Shown: positions 42,140 through 51,366, counted from the stretch's first letter. The stretch: 60,095 nt of DNA from Pseudomonas grimontii (GCF_007858185.1 NZ_VFES01000031.1:1-60095), one strand, 5' to 3'. Notes: a model not told the origin generated them from the sequence alone. Numbers and translations: made by a program.

Positions 42140-42744
42140 TAGCAGACCTCCATGACGGTGAGCAGGTCTTCTGCGCACTCTTTAGCGGTAAGGGATGCCT
42201 GCAAGCCCAGGCGCAGGTTGCCACGGGTGTCGAAGACAAAACTGGTGGCCGTATGGGACAGGGTGTAGGTGTCGCCGGCGGGGATCTTTTCATAAAAGAT
42301 CCCGAACTCCTTGGCGGCCACGGCGATTTCTTCCGGGGTGCCGTACAGCGCTTCGAAGCTGGGGTCGAAGGCCTTGACGTACTTGTCGAGAATCTCCGGC
42401 GTGTCGCGTTCCGGGTCCAGGGTGATAAAGATCACCTGCATGATCTCGCCGTCACGGCCCATCAGCTTCTTGGCCTGGGCGGCGCGGGCCAGCGTGGTCG
42501 GGCACACGGCCGGGCACTGGGTGAAACCGAAGAACACCACCGGCATCAGGCCACGGTAGGAACTGAGGGTGACGGTGTCGCCCTCGGTGTTCTTGAGCTT
42601 GAAGGTGCGGCCCATGATCTTGTCGCTCAAGTCCTTGCCGTACCTGAAGTTCAATCGGGGGCTGTTGTCACAACCGGCCAGCAGGCCCAGACCCAACAGG
42701 CCCATGCCGGTCAGAACCTTGCGGCGGGTGAATAACGTACTCAT
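42139..42744 (-). CDS. SCO1/SenC-family copper protein
   Basis: 201-residue lipoprotein or membrane-anchored thioredoxin-fold protein. The N-terminus RRKVLTGMGLLGLGLLAGC has a lipobox with Cys25. Copper ligands are Cys77 and Cys81 in CPAVC and the distal His in YTLSHTATS near residue 165. It reduces or loads copper during assembly of oxidase CuA sites. First gene of the operon with PCuAC and divergent from the DUF2946 gene, a common arrangement near copper trafficking genes. Confidence 0.92.
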   Translation of the reverse strand: MSTLFTRRKVLTGMGLLGLGLLAGCDNSPRLNFRYGKDLSDKIMGRTFKLKNTEGDTVTLSSYRGLMPVVFFGFTQCPAVCPTTLARAAQAKKLMGRDGEIMQVIFITLDPERDTPEILDKYVKAFDPSFEALYGTPEEIAVAAKEFGIFYEKIPAGDTYTLSHTATSFVFDTRGNLRLGLQASLTAKECAEDLLTVMEVC

Positions 42745-42925
42745 CAACGGTGCATCCTGTGAAACGCCCGCATTGCGCGAAATCAACTCGGCAGGCTTTG
42801 AATAGGAGTAAACGAGGAGGGCGCCAAGTCTACCAACCCTGGCCAGCCCGCGTAATCTGCGACGTTCTGCCACAGGGGCACGCCGCGCTTCATCCTTTTG
42901 CGGCTCTGGTGGTAGAGTCGCCGCC

Positions 42926-43309
42926 ATGAAATTGAGCCACCCCGACCGTTCCCTGATTGTCTGGACCCTGTACTTCTGCGTGCTGATGAACCTGTTCGTG
43001 TGCGGTTTGGGCCATGGCCAGATGATGGGCCAGCAGCTCAATGGGATCGGTGGCGCGTTCTGCGCGGTGGACGGCAAACAGGCGCCACTTTCCGACAAAG
43101 GGCTGGGCGCGCCGTCGTCCAGTAACATCTCGAACTACTTTGCCTGCCCGGTGTGCAATGCCGTGAGCGTCGCGCTGGTGTTCCTGATCGGCCTGGCCTG
43201 GCTGCTGGGCCTGGGGCAAACCCCACGCCCGGCCCATGAGCGGCGCAACAAGGCGCCGCCGCGTTATTCCTGGCCCTCGGCCAACCCACGCGCATCCCCC
43301 GCCTTCTGA
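42926..43309 (+). CDS. DUF2946 family membrane protein
   Basis: 127-residue small membrane protein with an N-terminal helix (SLIVWTLYFCVLMNLFVCGLGHGQMMG) and a second helix near residue 80 (VALVFLIGLAWLLGLG). Metal-binding candidates include GHGQMM and ACPVCN. DUF2946 proteins commonly neighbour copper or TonB genes, and here it is divergent from the Sco/PCuAC operon, separated by 181 bp. A role in copper handling is inference from context. Confidence 0.78.
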   Translation: MKLSHPDRSLIVWTLYFCVLMNLFVCGLGHGQMMGQQLNGIGGAFCAVDGKQAPLSDKGLGAPSSSNISNYFACPVCNAVSVALVFLIGLAWLLGLGQTPRPAHERRNKAPPRYSWPSANPRASPAF

Positions 43310-43371
43310 CGTGTGCCTTGGGCCTCCTGTGACCAGGGGGCGTTCTATCGTCACGACAGTGAGTGCGCTTT

Positions 43372-43917
43372 ATGAACCATCACTTGCCTGCAGGCGCCAG
43401 TCGCCTGGTCAGCCAGGCGTCCCGTCGCCCGCGCGTGGAAACGGCACGGCCGGACTACCCGAGCAATGCCCGCTGCTTTGTACACCTGGATGCACGCCTG
43501 TTGCCGTATTGGCACACCGTGTTCGACATCTGCCCGACGCTGCTCAAGCTCGACCCGCCCGAGGGCCTGAACCTGTTTCGCAGCTTCATGACCTGGGCCT
43601 ATCGCAACCAGCCGGCCCAGGACTGGACCTGGCACCTGAACGTCTGCCGTTGGCTGCTGGCCTCGCCGTATCGCGGGCAGATTGATGAAGAACCCATCGA
43701 AACCTTCATGGCAGCGGCGGCGGCGCGTTGGATCAGTACGGATGACAGCCAGGCCCAGGGGGTGGTGCTGGCCTGGCAGGGCTCGACAGTGTTCGATTGG
43801 AAGGCCGCGCGCATTCCCGGCGCCGAGCAACAGGTACTCCCTGCCACGGAATGGGATTTTGCCTGGTGTCCGCTCGCCTCCCCGGGGGGATTCCAGGGCT
43901 GGTTACCGGTGCCTTAA
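43372..43917 (+). CDS. Hypothetical protein, 181 aa
   Basis: Soluble protein of unknown family, rich in Trp (LPYWHTVFDICP, FMTWAYRNQPAQDWTWHLNVCRW, EWDFAWCPL). The basic N-terminus (ASRRPRVETARPD) is not a signal peptide. It lies 62 bp after the DUF2946 gene on the same strand. A GTG three codons upstream could also start it. No function proposed. Confidence 0.65.
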   Translation: MNHHLPAGASRLVSQASRRPRVETARPDYPSNARCFVHLDARLLPYWHTVFDICPTLLKLDPPEGLNLFRSFMTWAYRNQPAQDWTWHLNVCRWLLASPYRGQIDEEPIETFMAAAAARWISTDDSQAQGVVLAWQGSTVFDWKAARIPGAEQQVLPATEWDFAWCPLASPGGFQGWLPVP

Positions 43918-44098
43918 ACGCCGCACAGGCGACCGGGATTGTTACGTAAACCGCAAAAGTGATTGACGGTTTTAGCGGCTGTTTCCCCACGGCCCAACGC
44001 TATACCGTGCGCGCACCCGTTGAATGCAGCACCACCCGACCGACAAAGAACAGGCTTGGGCTGTAACGGGGTCGCCTCAATCACTTCACGGAGCCTTC

Positions 44099-45415
44099 AT
44101 GAAACACACCACGTGCCTGGCGCTCGCCGTCTCCCTCGGCGCCGCGCAGCAGGCGGCTGCATCGGGTTTTATCGATGACAGCAAAGCCACCCTCGACCTG
44201 CGCAATTTCTATTACAACCAGGACACCCGCAACACCAAGGCACCTTCGGACAAGGAGTGGGGCCAGGCCTTCATGTTCAACTACCAGTCCGGTTTTACCG
44301 ATGGCCTGGTGGGCTTCGGCCTGGACCTGCAAGCGATGTACGGCCTGCGCCTGGACGCCTCGGGGCGTGCCGGCAAGGCCGGTGAAGACAACACCCCTGG
44401 CAGCGTCTTCCCGTTATCCGATGGCAAGGCTGCCAATGACTTCAGCAAGACCGGCGCCACCGGCAAAGTGCGCCTCTCCCAGACCCAACTCAAAGTCGGT
44501 ACCTTGGTGCCGAAGATGCCGGTGCTGATGTCCGAAGACGGCCGCTTGCTCCCGCAGACCTTCCGTGGCTACCAGGTCGACTCCAAGGACCTCAAGGACT
44601 TCAACCTGATCGCCGGTAAAATGGAGCAGGTACTGGACCGCAACTCCAGCAACGGCCAGGGCATGTCGATCGCCGGTGCCAACGACCCGGCCAAGGGCAA
44701 GTTCAGCAACCAGTTCTACTACGGCGGGGTGGATTACGCCGTCAGCAAGCAACTGCAAGTGCAGTACTACTACGCGACCCTGGAGAATTTCTACCAACAG
44801 CATTTTGTCGGCCTGGTGCACAACTGGCAGTTGCCGGTGGGGCAGCTCAAGACCGATCTGCGTTACTTCTACAGCACCGCCGACGGCAAGAACGGCAGCG
44901 CCGCCGGGCGCGGTGAAGGCTATGTCAGCTCCGGGTATTACGCGCCGGGCGTCAACTCCGGCAAGGTCGACAACCGCCTGTGGAGCGCGATGTTGACCTA
45001 TGGCGTGTACGGGCATTCCGTGGGCCTGGGGTATCAGAAAACCACCGGCGAAAGTGACTTCCCCCACATCAACCAGGGCCAGGGCCGTTCGCTGTACCTG
45101 ATCACCAACGCGCAGTCGCTGAAGTTCGTCAACGCCGGGGAGCAGGCCACGGTGGGTAACTACACCTATGACTTTACCGGCCTGGGCATTCCGGGCCTGA
45201 AGTCGAGCGTGACCTATATCCACGGCAGCAACATCCGTGCGGCGCGTCGCGACAACAGCGAGTGGGAGCGCGATTTGCGCGTCGACTACGTGATCCCCAC
45301 GGGCACGTTCAAGGGCCTGGGCCTGACCTGGCGCAGCGCGGTGCTGCGCGGCAATGACACCGCCGACAAGGATGAGACGCGGCTGATCGTCAGCTACAGC
45401 CTCCCGTTGCTGTAG
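44099..45415 (+). CDS. OprD-family outer-membrane porin (second copy)
   Basis: 438-residue channel. Signal peptide MKHTTCLALAVSLGAAQQAAA, then SGFIDDSKATLDLRNFYYNQD, EWGQAFMFNYQSGFTDGLVGFGLDL and the barrel strands typical of OprD, ending TRLIVSYSLPLL. It shares its layout with the porin at 19292-20611 but is clearly diverged. The next gene starts 95 bp downstream behind its own Anr/Dnr box, so the porin is not necessarily part of that regulon. Substrate unknown. Confidence 0.9.
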   Translation: MKHTTCLALAVSLGAAQQAAASGFIDDSKATLDLRNFYYNQDTRNTKAPSDKEWGQAFMFNYQSGFTDGLVGFGLDLQAMYGLRLDASGRAGKAGEDNTPGSVFPLSDGKAANDFSKTGATGKVRLSQTQLKVGTLVPKMPVLMSEDGRLLPQTFRGYQVDSKDLKDFNLIAGKMEQVLDRNSSNGQGMSIAGANDPAKGKFSNQFYYGGVDYAVSKQLQVQYYYATLENFYQQHFVGLVHNWQLPVGQLKTDLRYFYSTADGKNGSAAGRGEGYVSSGYYAPGVNSGKVDNRLWSAMLTYGVYGHSVGLGYQKTTGESDFPHINQGQGRSLYLITNAQSLKFVNAGEQATVGNYTYDFTGLGIPGLKSSVTYIHGSNIRAARRDNSEWERDLRVDYVIPTGTFKGLGLTWRSAVLRGNDTADKDETRLIVSYSLPLL

Positions 45416-45433
45416 GCCGAGCAGGAGCAACGC

Positions 45434-45447
45434 TTGACCGGCATCAA
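45434..45447. promoter_or_regulatory. Anr/Dnr (FNR-type) box before the CopD-like gene
   Basis: TTGAC-CGGC-ATCAA matches the consensus TTGAT-N4-ATCAA at 9 of 10 positions. The centre is 70 bp before the start codon at 45511. Confidence 0.75.
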
Positions 45448-45510
45448 GGCCGCCCCGCGCGCCAGCCCGCACACTGGACCTCCCACGGCCGGTTCCTCTG
45501 CGAGGCTCCC

Positions 45511-45954
45511 ATGCTCTACCTCCTGTTGCTATTGGCCCACCTGTTCGCCGCGCTGATTTTTATCGGCACGGTGTTTTTCGAGGTGCTGATCCTGGGGCAC
45601 CTGCACCAGCACTTGCCGATTCGGGTGATGGTACTGGTGGAGCAGGGCGTCGCCCGGCGTGCCCGGGCGTTGATGCCGTGGGTGTTGCTGGTGCTGTTCG
45701 GCGCCGGGCTCGGCATGGTCTGGCTGCGTTACCTGCCCGCGTTGTCGGCACCGTTGGCGTCCTCGTTCGGCACGTTGCTGAGCCTCAAGTTGATCCTGGC
45801 CGCCAGCGTGCTGCTGCACTTTCTGGTGACCATGGCGCGTATGCGCTGGGGCAAGGTCAGTGCGCGCTATAGCCGCTTCATTCACCTGAGCCTGTTCGCG
45901 CACATGGTCGCCATTGTGCTGCTGGCCAAGGGCATGTTTTACCTGAGCTGGTAA
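45511..45954 (+). CDS. CopD-like integral membrane protein
   Basis: 147-residue protein with four membrane helices (about 3-25, 52-72, 84-105 and 122-144) resembling the CopD/DUF2269 group. Conserved-looking His residues occur in the first helix (LLLAHLF), in GHLHQHL and in the last helix (FAHMVAIVLLAKG); they could bind heme or copper. It is preceded by an Anr/Dnr box and followed at once by another one before the HemN pair, so it is probably induced under low oxygen. Confidence 0.72.
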   Translation: MLYLLLLLAHLFAALIFIGTVFFEVLILGHLHQHLPIRVMVLVEQGVARRARALMPWVLLVLFGAGLGMVWLRYLPALSAPLASSFGTLLSLKLILAASVLLHFLVTMARMRWGKVSARYSRFIHLSLFAHMVAIVLLAKGMFYLSW

Positions 45955-45959
45955 CGACC

Positions 45960-45973
45960 TTGATGCACATCAA
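45960..45973. promoter_or_regulatory. Perfect Anr/Dnr (FNR-type) box before the HemN pair
   Basis: TTGAT-GCAC-ATCAA is an exact match. With its centre at 45966.5, GACAAT at 45996-46001 lies where the -10 element of a class II promoter would be, giving a start near 46008. Confidence 0.85.
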
Positions 45974-46031
45974 GGTGCCCGGCGCGGTCACACCGGACAA
46001 TGCAGCACCGCCGCCCGCTCCGGAGTCCGTC

Positions 46032-47351
46032 ATGCGCACCCATCTTCATCCCACCCGCTTTCGTCAGGATCACGGCGTGTTGGACCTGGCGTGCCAGATG
46101 GACACGCGCCGCTTCCATGCCGGCGTTGGTTCCCTCGACCTGTTGCGGGCCCTGCGCGACAGCCGCCAGCGCCAACGGCCCCTGGCGTTGAACCTGCATT
46201 GGCCGGCGCCAGACGCCGGCACCGACTACCTGCGCAGCCTCGTCGAGGAAATCCAGTTGATCGGCTGCCAGCTCGGCCCGCGCCAACCGGTCGAACACTT
46301 TCACCTGCGCGGTACCACGCCGACGATCGAGCAGGTGCGCACATTGCTGGAACACCTGCACAGCCGCTTCAACTTTCTCGACCGCGACCGCGGCGACTAC
46401 CGTATCGACCTCGACCCCTGGCACATGGACTGGGCGACCCTGGGCCTGTTGCGCGAGCAGGGTTTCAACCACGCCAGCATCGGCGTGCCGGACGCCAGCC
46501 GCGACGACCCGCTGTGCCAGGCGCGGTACCAGGACCCGGCGCCCATCGAGTCGCTGGTGGATGCGGCGCGCACCTTCGGGTTTCGCTCGGTGAACATCGA
46601 CCTCGGCTACGGTCATGCCTGGCAGACGCCGGCCAGTTTCGAGCTGAAACTGGCCAGCCTGATTGCCCTGGAGCCCGACCGCCTGCAGCTGTTCGATTAC
46701 GCCCAGCCTCCGGTGCGCTACCAGGGCCGCCGAGCCCAGGCGTTTTGCAGCGCGGCGGATAAAAGCGCGATGCGCCGCAGCGGCTTTGAACACCTGGCCG
46801 CCGCTGGGTATCACTACATCGGCCTGGGGCAGTTCGCCCGCGCCGACGATGACCTCAAACAGGCCCAGGAACGCGGTCGCCTCAGCCGTAACTGCGAAGG
46901 CTTTACCCTGCACGGTTACTGTGACCACATCGGCTTCGGCCTGGGCGCCATCAGCCAGATCAACACGTTGTGCGCACAGAACACGGAGGTCCTGCGCCAC
47001 TACCGTGAGCAGCTGGCCAGTGGTCAACCAGCCACGTGCCGAGGCTGGTTTCGCGAGGCCGCCGACCCGGTGCGCCTGCATGTCGCCGAACGCCTGGCCT
47101 GTGACCTGGAACTGAATATCCAGGCCGTGGAGCGCCGTTACGGCCTGGTATTCCGGCGTTATTTCGCCAACCTCTGGCCGCTGCTGGAGGCCTTGCACCG
47201 CGACGGTCTGCTCGAGTTGTCGCCAACGTTTATCTGGCTGCTGCCTGCGGGCCTGCCCCAGGTGGATGCCATCTGCGCATTGTTCGAACGGGCGGCGCTC
47301 GCCACCCCCGTCAGCGCCAACGACGAGGTGATCGACCATGACGGCGTTTGA
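46032..47351 (+). CDS. HemN paralog without iron-sulfur cysteines (pseudo-radical-SAM)
   Basis: 439-residue protein homologous to HemN over its length. Shared blocks include GFNHASIGVPDASRDD, NIDLGYGHAWQTPASFE, GYHYIGLGQFARADDDL and YCDHIGFGLGAISQIN. The CxxxCxxC motif is missing: where HemN has HIPFCQSLCYYCGC this protein has LHWPAPDAGTDYL (residues 55-67). It therefore cannot bind the 4Fe-4S cluster needed for radical chemistry. It is like the proteins some databases name PsgB (from memory). The ATG at 46032 has GGAG 6 nt upstream. The true hemN overlaps by 14 bp, so the two are co-translated and perhaps act together. Confidence 0.82.
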   Translation: MRTHLHPTRFRQDHGVLDLACQMDTRRFHAGVGSLDLLRALRDSRQRQRPLALNLHWPAPDAGTDYLRSLVEEIQLIGCQLGPRQPVEHFHLRGTTPTIEQVRTLLEHLHSRFNFLDRDRGDYRIDLDPWHMDWATLGLLREQGFNHASIGVPDASRDDPLCQARYQDPAPIESLVDAARTFGFRSVNIDLGYGHAWQTPASFELKLASLIALEPDRLQLFDYAQPPVRYQGRRAQAFCSAADKSAMRRSGFEHLAAAGYHYIGLGQFARADDDLKQAQERGRLSRNCEGFTLHGYCDHIGFGLGAISQINTLCAQNTEVLRHYREQLASGQPATCRGWFREAADPVRLHVAERLACDLELNIQAVERRYGLVFRRYFANLWPLLEALHRDGLLELSPTFIWLLPAGLPQVDAICALFERAALATPVSANDEVIDHDGV

Positions 47352-48723
47352 ATTCGACCGTGCCCTGGTGCACAAATACGACCGCCCGGGGCCACGCTAC
47401 ACCTCGTACCCGACCGCGCCGCAGTTCAACAGCGCGTTTGCCCTGGACGACTATCACCAGGCCGTGCGCGCCAGTCACCAGATGGCAGCGCCCAAGGCGT
47501 TGTCGGTGTACATCCATATTCCGTTCTGCCAAAGCCTTTGCTACTACTGCGGCTGCCACAAGATCATCACCCGCAAGACCCACCGTGCCGTCGAGTATGT
47601 GGCATACCTCAAGCGCGAGATCCAGATGCAAGGCGCGCTGTTCGAGCGCTCGCGACGCCTGACTCAATTGCACCTGGGCGGCGGCACCCCGACGTATCTG
47701 GATGACACGCAACTGGCCGAACTGATGGCCTGCCTGGCGGACAACTTCAGCCTGGATGACAGCGACGCCCATGAGTTCTCCATCGAGGTCGACCCGCGCA
47801 CCATCAGCGTCGAGCGCATCAACACCCTGCGCCACTTGGGCTTCAATCGCCTGAGCTTCGGCGTGCAGGACTTCGACCCCGATGTGCAGGCTGCGGTCAA
47901 TCGCGTGCAAAGCGAAGCGCAGATCCTGCAACTGGTGGCAGCGGCCCGCGAGGCACGCTTCAAGTCGGTGAGTGTCGACCTGATCTACGGCCTGCCGCTG
48001 CAAACCGTGGCCAGTTTCGATGTAACCCTGGGCAAACTGATCGCCCTGCGCCCCGACCGCGTGGCCGCCTACAGCTACGCGCATCTGCCGAGCCAGATCC
48101 GCGCCCAGCGCCTGATCCGCCCCGAAGACATGCCACCGCCGGCGCGCAAGCTGGAGCTGCTGGAACTGACCATTCGCCGCCTCACCGAGGCGGGTTATGT
48201 CTACATCGGCATGGACCATTTCGCCTTGCCCGAGGACGAGCTGGCACTGGCCCGCGTCAATGGCAGCCTGCAACGTAACTTCCAGGGCTACTCCACCCAT
48301 GCCGATTGCGACCTGATTGGCCTGGGCGTGTCGGCCATCGGTAAGGTCGGCGACAGCTACAGCCAAAGCGTCAAGGAGCTGTCCCAGTACTACGCGCGCA
48401 TCGATGCGGGCCTGTTGCCGGTGCAACGCGGTTACCGGCTCAACCCCGATGACGTCCTGCGTCGAGAGGTGATCAATGGCCTCATGTGCGACGGACGCGT
48501 CGATTTCGCCCAGGTTGAAGCGGCCCATGGCATTCGTTTCAACGACTATTTTGCCGAAGCGTTGACGCAGTTGGACGAGCAAGTGGCGGACGGGTTATTG
48601 CTGGTTCAAGACGACGCACTGCAACTGCTGCCCAAGGGCCAACTGATGGTGCGCAGCGTGGCCATGGCTTTTGATGCCTACCTGGGCGGCGCACACAAAG
48701 GCCAATTCTCCCGCACGGTCTGA
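47338..48723 (+). CDS. hemN: Oxygen-independent coproporphyrinogen III dehydrogenase
   Basis: 461-residue radical-SAM enzyme that decarboxylates two propionate chains of coproporphyrinogen III to make protoporphyrinogen IX without oxygen. Cluster ligands are Cys64, Cys68 and Cys71 in CQSLCYYC; the SAM-binding GGGTPTYL is near residue 113. The N-terminus (HKYDRPGPRYTSYPTAPQF) and the C-terminal HemN_C domain (from about 370) are complete. It supplies heme for anaerobic growth next to the nir cluster and shares the Anr/Dnr box at 45960 through the paralog gene. Confidence 0.95.
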   Translation: MTAFEFDRALVHKYDRPGPRYTSYPTAPQFNSAFALDDYHQAVRASHQMAAPKALSVYIHIPFCQSLCYYCGCHKIITRKTHRAVEYVAYLKREIQMQGALFERSRRLTQLHLGGGTPTYLDDTQLAELMACLADNFSLDDSDAHEFSIEVDPRTISVERINTLRHLGFNRLSFGVQDFDPDVQAAVNRVQSEAQILQLVAAAREARFKSVSVDLIYGLPLQTVASFDVTLGKLIALRPDRVAAYSYAHLPSQIRAQRLIRPEDMPPPARKLELLELTIRRLTEAGYVYIGMDHFALPEDELALARVNGSLQRNFQGYSTHADCDLIGLGVSAIGKVGDSYSQSVKELSQYYARIDAGLLPVQRGYRLNPDDVLRREVINGLMCDGRVDFAQVEAAHGIRFNDYFAEALTQLDEQVADGLLLVQDDALQLLPKGQLMVRSVAMAFDAYLGGAHKGQFSRTV

Positions 48724-49031
48724 CGCACCCCGATAGCGGTGTTTCAGCCAACACATCTACCCACCCCGCGGCCGCCATCGAAGCCTCGCTAAAGCTCGAC
48801 ATCTCCCACAGGGATCAGCGGTGCCCATCAGACCTACGGCCGGACGTTTTCTACCTGTCAACAACATTCAAATGTGGGAGGGGGCTTGCTCCCGATAGCG
48901 GTGGGTCAGCCAGCACCTCTATCAACTGTGCCGCCGCCATCGAAGCCTCGCTAAAGCTCGACATCTCCCACAGGGGATCAGCGGTGCCCATGCGCTCTAC
49001 GACCTGGCTGCTTCCAGCCTGTCACCCGTGT
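48724..49031. repeat. REP region with a 58-bp direct duplication
   Basis: This 308-bp gap between convergent genes has no gene. A segment beginning GCCGCCATCGAAGCCTCGC and ending near CAGCGGTGCCCAT occurs at 48771-48828 and again at 48933-48991 with one base inserted. A REP (GTGGGAGGGGGCTTGCTCCC) lies between them at 48874-48897. Confidence 0.75.
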
Positions 49032-50486
49032 TCAATGCGACGTCCCTTCCGCAAACTCAACCTTATTGCCCACGTTGTACTTGCCCGACGGCTTATTCAT
49101 GGGAATACGCTTCACCTCCTTGAGCGTCTGGCTGTCATACACAATCAACGCCCCGTCCGTGGCCCAGATGCTCAGCAACACATACCGCCCATCCCGGGTG
49201 AATTCCACGTGGGCCGCCGTCTTGCCCGGCATCGGCCGCAAGGTGTGGGCGATCTCCAATGTCTGCTTGTCGATCAAGTGAATCGCATCATTGTCCGGCC
49301 CAAAAAACACGTCGCTCCACACATAGCGCGAGTTCACGTGGCTGCGCATGAAAAAGCCCGGTCCAAGGGTGGGGATCTGTTTGAGCAGGGTCCAGGTCTT
49401 GAGGTCGATCACCGAGATTTGCCCCTTGCTGATATTCGGCGTGGCAAACACCCATTGCCCGTTGCGTTGCCAGTACGTCCCCGAGCCCAGGTGCGGCATG
49501 CCGGAGAGTGGGATGTCGGTGACCACGCGGCCGCTGTCCAGGTCGATCACCTGGCCGCCGCCGGCCTTGCGTGAGGTGGCGATCAGTTGCCGGTAATCGG
49601 GCGAGAACGAGAAGTCATCGAGCACGTCCTGGGCCTGGATGCGCCGGGGTTTGAAGCTGGGTTGGGCATCGGCATAGGACAATTCCCAGACCTCGTTCAC
49701 GTCCTTGAGTGCGACGATAAAACTGTTGCGCGGTGGCGCGGTGTACACCGCACTGACCCGTGAGCCGGTGTCCAGGGTCTTGACCAGCGACAGGTCGCGC
49801 GCATCCAGCAGCACCAGGTTGCCCGGCAGGTAATTGCCCGCCAGCACCCAGCGCCCATCCTTGCTCACCGCCAGGTTGCGGGTGTTGAGACCCACGCGGA
49901 TTTCGGCGATCAGCTTGAGGTTGTGCAGGTCGTATTGGCTGATCCAGCCATCCCGCGAGGCGAAGTACACAAAGCGTCCGTCCGGGGAGAATTTCGGCCC
50001 GCCGTGCACCGCGAAGTGAGTGGGGAAACGGTCCAGCACGGCAAAGGTGTCGCCGTCGAGAATATCCATGTGATGGTCGCCGGATTCCACCACCACAAAC
50101 AGGTTGAGCGGGTCGGCGTGATGCTGTGGCGTGCTCGGCAATTGGCGCAGGTCCGCCAGCACGCTGTGGCTGTTGCGGATGTCATGCTCGTTCCACGTCG
50201 CTGGTGAGTCAGGCGGCTGTTGCAGAAACTCAGCCAGCCCATCCATTTGCGCGGCGCTCAGTTGCGGCGCGAACGCGACCATTTGGCTGGCGGGCCGGCC
50301 TTGTTCGATGACCTTGCGCACTTCTTCCGGCTTGATCCGCCCCAGGCTTTCCGGGAGCAGTGCCGGGCCGGTGGCACCGATGCGATTGAGTCCATGGCAG
50401 CTTTCGCAATACTGGCGGTAATCCTGCGCTGGCGTACCGTGCGCGGCCGTCGCCCAGAGCAGCGGCACCAGCAGCAGGCGTTTCAT
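49032..50486 (-). CDS. nirN: NirN, cytochrome c/d1-type protein of heme d1 biosynthesis
   Basis: 484-residue periplasmic protein related to NirS. Signal peptide MKRLLLVPLLWATAAHG, a cytochrome c domain with CESCH (residues 27-31), then an eight-bladed propeller that binds heme d1. NirN catalyses the final oxidation of dihydro-heme d1 in P. aeruginosa. Length is normal. The ATG overlaps the nirE stop (ATGA). It is the last gene of the nirSMCFDLGHJEN operon. Confidence 0.94.
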   Translation of the reverse strand: MKRLLLVPLLWATAAHGTPAQDYRQYCESCHGLNRIGATGPALLPESLGRIKPEEVRKVIEQGRPASQMVAFAPQLSAAQMDGLAEFLQQPPDSPATWNEHDIRNSHSVLADLRQLPSTPQHHADPLNLFVVVESGDHHMDILDGDTFAVLDRFPTHFAVHGGPKFSPDGRFVYFASRDGWISQYDLHNLKLIAEIRVGLNTRNLAVSKDGRWVLAGNYLPGNLVLLDARDLSLVKTLDTGSRVSAVYTAPPRNSFIVALKDVNEVWELSYADAQPSFKPRRIQAQDVLDDFSFSPDYRQLIATSRKAGGGQVIDLDSGRVVTDIPLSGMPHLGSGTYWQRNGQWVFATPNISKGQISVIDLKTWTLLKQIPTLGPGFFMRSHVNSRYVWSDVFFGPDNDAIHLIDKQTLEIAHTLRPMPGKTAAHVEFTRDGRYVLLSIWATDGALIVYDSQTLKEVKRIPMNKPSGKYNVGNKVEFAEGTSH

Positions 50487-51322
50487 ACCGCCACCGCTTC
50501 ACGGGCCGGTGCCAGGCTGGCCGGAAAGTGCAGGGCGGCGCCGGCAAACAGGCTGACGACGTGGCCGATCACCGTGAGGGTGGGCACGCCCGGTTCACAG
50601 TCGGCGGCCAGGGTGGGTAATTGGCGCAGGGTGCCACGGGCGACGTGCTGGTCGGCGCGCGCGCCATTGCTGATCAGGGCGGCCGGTGTATCCCCCGGCA
50701 AACCGGCCGCCACCAGATGTTCGGCGATCAGTGCCAGGTTCGACAGGCCCATGTAGAACACCAGCGTCTGGCTCGGCTCGGCCAGGCTCGCCCACGGCAG
50801 TTTCAAAGCACCGTCGCGCTGCAGGTGGCCGGTGACGAAGCGGCACGAATTGACCAGGTCGCGATGGGTCAACGGAATACCGGCATAGGCGCTGCACCCG
50901 GAGGCGGCGGTAATGCCCGGTACCACCTGGCAGGGGATCCCACGCGCAAGCAGGTACTCCAGTTCCTCGGCGCCGCGCCCGAAGATAAACGGGTCGCCGC
51001 CCTTGAGGCGCACCACCCGTTGGCCCTCGTCGGCCAGCTCGGCGAGCAGTTCGTTGAGCTGATCCTGGGGCAGGCTGTGACAGCCGCTGGCCTTGCCCAC
51101 GTAGTGGCGGGCGCAGGTCAGTGGGATCAGCGCCAGCAATTCAGCGCTGATCAGCCGGTCGAACACCACCGCATCGGCCTGCATCAACAGGCTCCAGGCG
51201 CGCAGGGTCAGCAGGCGCGGATCACCGGGGCCGGCGCCCACCAACGCGACTTCGCCGGGGTGGAAGGGGCTGTGCAAACTGGCCGGCAGGCCAATTGAAG
51301 GTTGGGCAGTTGAAGTGTGCAT
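50483..51322 (-). CDS. nirE: Uroporphyrinogen III C-methyltransferase NirE
   Basis: 279-residue SAM-dependent enzyme making precorrin-2, the entry to heme d1 synthesis. Family motifs: VALVGAGPGDPRLLTLRAW (about 31-49), VRLKGGDPFIFGRGAEE (about 110-126), VPGITAASG and PLTHRD. The ATG at 51322 (MHTSTAQP) is preferred because AAGGA precedes it and the length equals that of P. aeruginosa NirE; two ATGs at 51340 and 51343 would add six or seven residues. Confidence 0.93.
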   Translation of the reverse strand: MHTSTAQPSIGLPASLHSPFHPGEVALVGAGPGDPRLLTLRAWSLLMQADAVVFDRLISAELLALIPLTCARHYVGKASGCHSLPQDQLNELLAELADEGQRVVRLKGGDPFIFGRGAEELEYLLARGIPCQVVPGITAASGCSAYAGIPLTHRDLVNSCRFVTGHLQRDGALKLPWASLAEPSQTLVFYMGLSNLALIAEHLVAAGLPGDTPAALISNGARADQHVARGTLRQLPTLAADCEPGVPTLTVIGHVVSLFAGAALHFPASLAPAREAVAV

Positions 51323-51366
51323 GCGACGTCCTTGGTTCATCATCAGGTAGGCGGCCCCCGGTTGTG

